DNA from: Chryseobacterium carnipullorum | Lineage (GTDB): Bacteria > Bacteroidota > Bacteroidia > Flavobacteriales > Weeksellaceae | DNA length: 64,000 bases | Reading direction: 5' to 3' | NCBI RefSeq assembly: GCF_900142785.1 | Contig: NZ_FRCD01000012.1 | Span: 1-64,000, forward strand | Shown: piece by piece, positions 63,342 through 64,000 of the stretch | Numbering within the stretch: position 1 is the first letter of the stretch | Layout: every line of letters begins with the position of its first letter | Translations under genes and position numbers: made by a program | Notes under the pieces: model-generated | Database searches by the model: none | The model's input: only the letters and a program-made list of their open reading frames with translations | What the model was told of the DNA's origin: nothing

Positions 63342-64000
63342 ATGAAAAAATGTATTATTGGATTTATTTGCGCAATCGATTGCATAGCGAATGCTCATTC
63401 TTTAACTTCCCAAACCCGGATTGAAGTAAAGAATACATTGAATTTCTCTAGGAATGAAGTCGTTGCCATTCCTGTACATCAGCTGAAGGCGTTGATGAAA
63501 GAAAACAGAAAAAATGAGATCAGAATAAAAGACAGCAATCATAAAGTACTTCCGGTTCAGTGGATTGATAATGATTCCGACGGGAAAGACGATGAATTGC
63601 TTTTTCAGGCTGTTATCGGGGCAAAAAAGATCAACCTATACAGCATTTCTGTTGACGGAAGTGTTCCGGTTCACGAAAGCAGGATTTCTACCTATTCAAG
63701 ACTTGTCCCGGAGCGTGTAGATGACTATGCCTGGGAAAATGATAAAATTGCTTTCAGGGTCTATGGTCCGAAAGGTCAGCAGGAAGCCTTACAGGGAATT
63801 AAAAGCAGTACCCTTTCCAGTGGAGTGGATATCTGGCTGAAGCGGACTGATCTGCCGGTTATCAATAAATGGTACAAAGGGTATCTTACCGATCCCATGT
63901 TTTACCACAGAGATACAAGAGAAGAAGGATATGATCCCTATCACGTAGGAAACAGTCGCGGCACAGGCGGAATCGGGATATGGACGAAAGACAGCCTTCA
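63342..64000 (+). CDS. DUF4861 family protein, partial at right edge
   Basis: An open frame from the ATG at 63342 runs to the window end (219 codons and continuing). A signal peptide comes first (MKKCIIGFICAIDCIANAHS). The DUF4861 pattern follows: VVAIPVHQLK, QWIDNDSDGKDDELLFQ, LVPERVDDYAWENDKIAFRVYGP, SGVDIWLKR, PVINKWYKG, and a GYDPYHVGNSRGTGGIGIW segment near the edge. DUF4861 proteins are exported and often sit among polysaccharide or pectin-degradation genes, but substrate and reaction are not established to my knowledge. It is unrelated to the T6SS island on its left. Confidence 0.85.
   Translation, partial: MKKCIIGFICAIDCIANAHSLTSQTRIEVKNTLNFSRNEVVAIPVHQLKALMKENRKNEIRIKDSNHKVLPVQWIDNDSDGKDDELLFQAVIGAKKINLYSISVDGSVPVHESRISTYSRLVPERVDDYAWENDKIAFRVYGPKGQQEALQGIKSSTLSSGVDIWLKRTDLPVINKWYKGYLTDPMFYHRDTREEGYDPYHVGNSRGTGGIGIWTKDSL

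Noticed and set aside
1..64000. CRISPR arrays, tRNA and rRNA genes, complete insertion sequences, integrases
   Set aside because: Looked for and not seen: no regularly spaced direct repeats, no cloverleaf-like segments that I could support, and no transposase or recombinase reading frame.

Overview
The window looks like a chromosomal segment of a Bacteroidota, most likely family Weeksellaceae and close to Chryseobacterium. The reasons are an AT-rich genome, candidate promoters of the Bacteroidetes type (TTTG, spacer, TAnnTTTG), weak Shine-Dalgarno signals, a type IX secretion (T9SS) sorting domain, TssD/VgrG of the Bacteroidetes type VI system, DUF6443-type RHS proteins, and short GC-richer intergenic repeats of the kind common in that genus. 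This placement is inference from family content; no rRNA or tRNA is present.

Left part (1-9.3 kb): a serine-hydrolase gene truncated next to a hairpin; a small secreted peptide; two flavin amine oxidases in tandem; a small unknown protein; a periplasmic glutaminase convergent with mreB; then a decaying patch with gene remnants.

9.9-27.7 kb: one co-oriented run of eight tightly packed or overlapping genes. It encodes an iterative polyketide/fatty-acid synthase of PUFA-synthase flavour: an NMO-NMO-KS-AT-ACP-ACP-KR megasynthase, a KS-AT-DH-PPTase partner and a free ACP. With it are an alpha/beta hydrolase, a fused tandem glycosyltransferase, two condensation-type acyltransferases and a small membrane protein. 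The gene logic predicts a reduced polyketide or fatty acyl chain that is glycosylated and acylated, that is, an unusual glycolipid. This is the best candidate for an undescribed system here.

27.8-42.2 kb (minus strand): a polymorphic toxin locus. A T9SS-exported beta-propeller protein, an RHS partner and an RHS protein with a GH-E nuclease tip are followed by an ankyrin immunity protein. After that comes a tail of immunity genes, a nonsense-mutated immunity gene and a displaced RHS tip with an HNH nuclease (core frameshifted). Terminator-like hairpins separate several of the cassettes.

42.4-48.5 kb: ordinary genes (lipoprotein, acyltransferase, AraC-type regulator, small proteins, Ca2+/H+ antiporter).

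48.7-53.7 kb: ergothioneine genes egtD and egtB, then an OpuC/EgtUV-type ABC transporter. Its permease is fused to a substrate-binding domain whose two halves are in swapped order, apparently a circular permutation.

53.9-63.2 kb: a T6SS cargo island with TssD (Hcp), VgrG, two DUF2931 lipoproteins around a remnant of a duplicated effector, a Tle1-like DUF2235 lipase effector, an unknown helper, a PAAR-like/GH19 cell-wall hydrolase and a periplasmic immunity candidate. A DUF4861 gene runs off the right edge.
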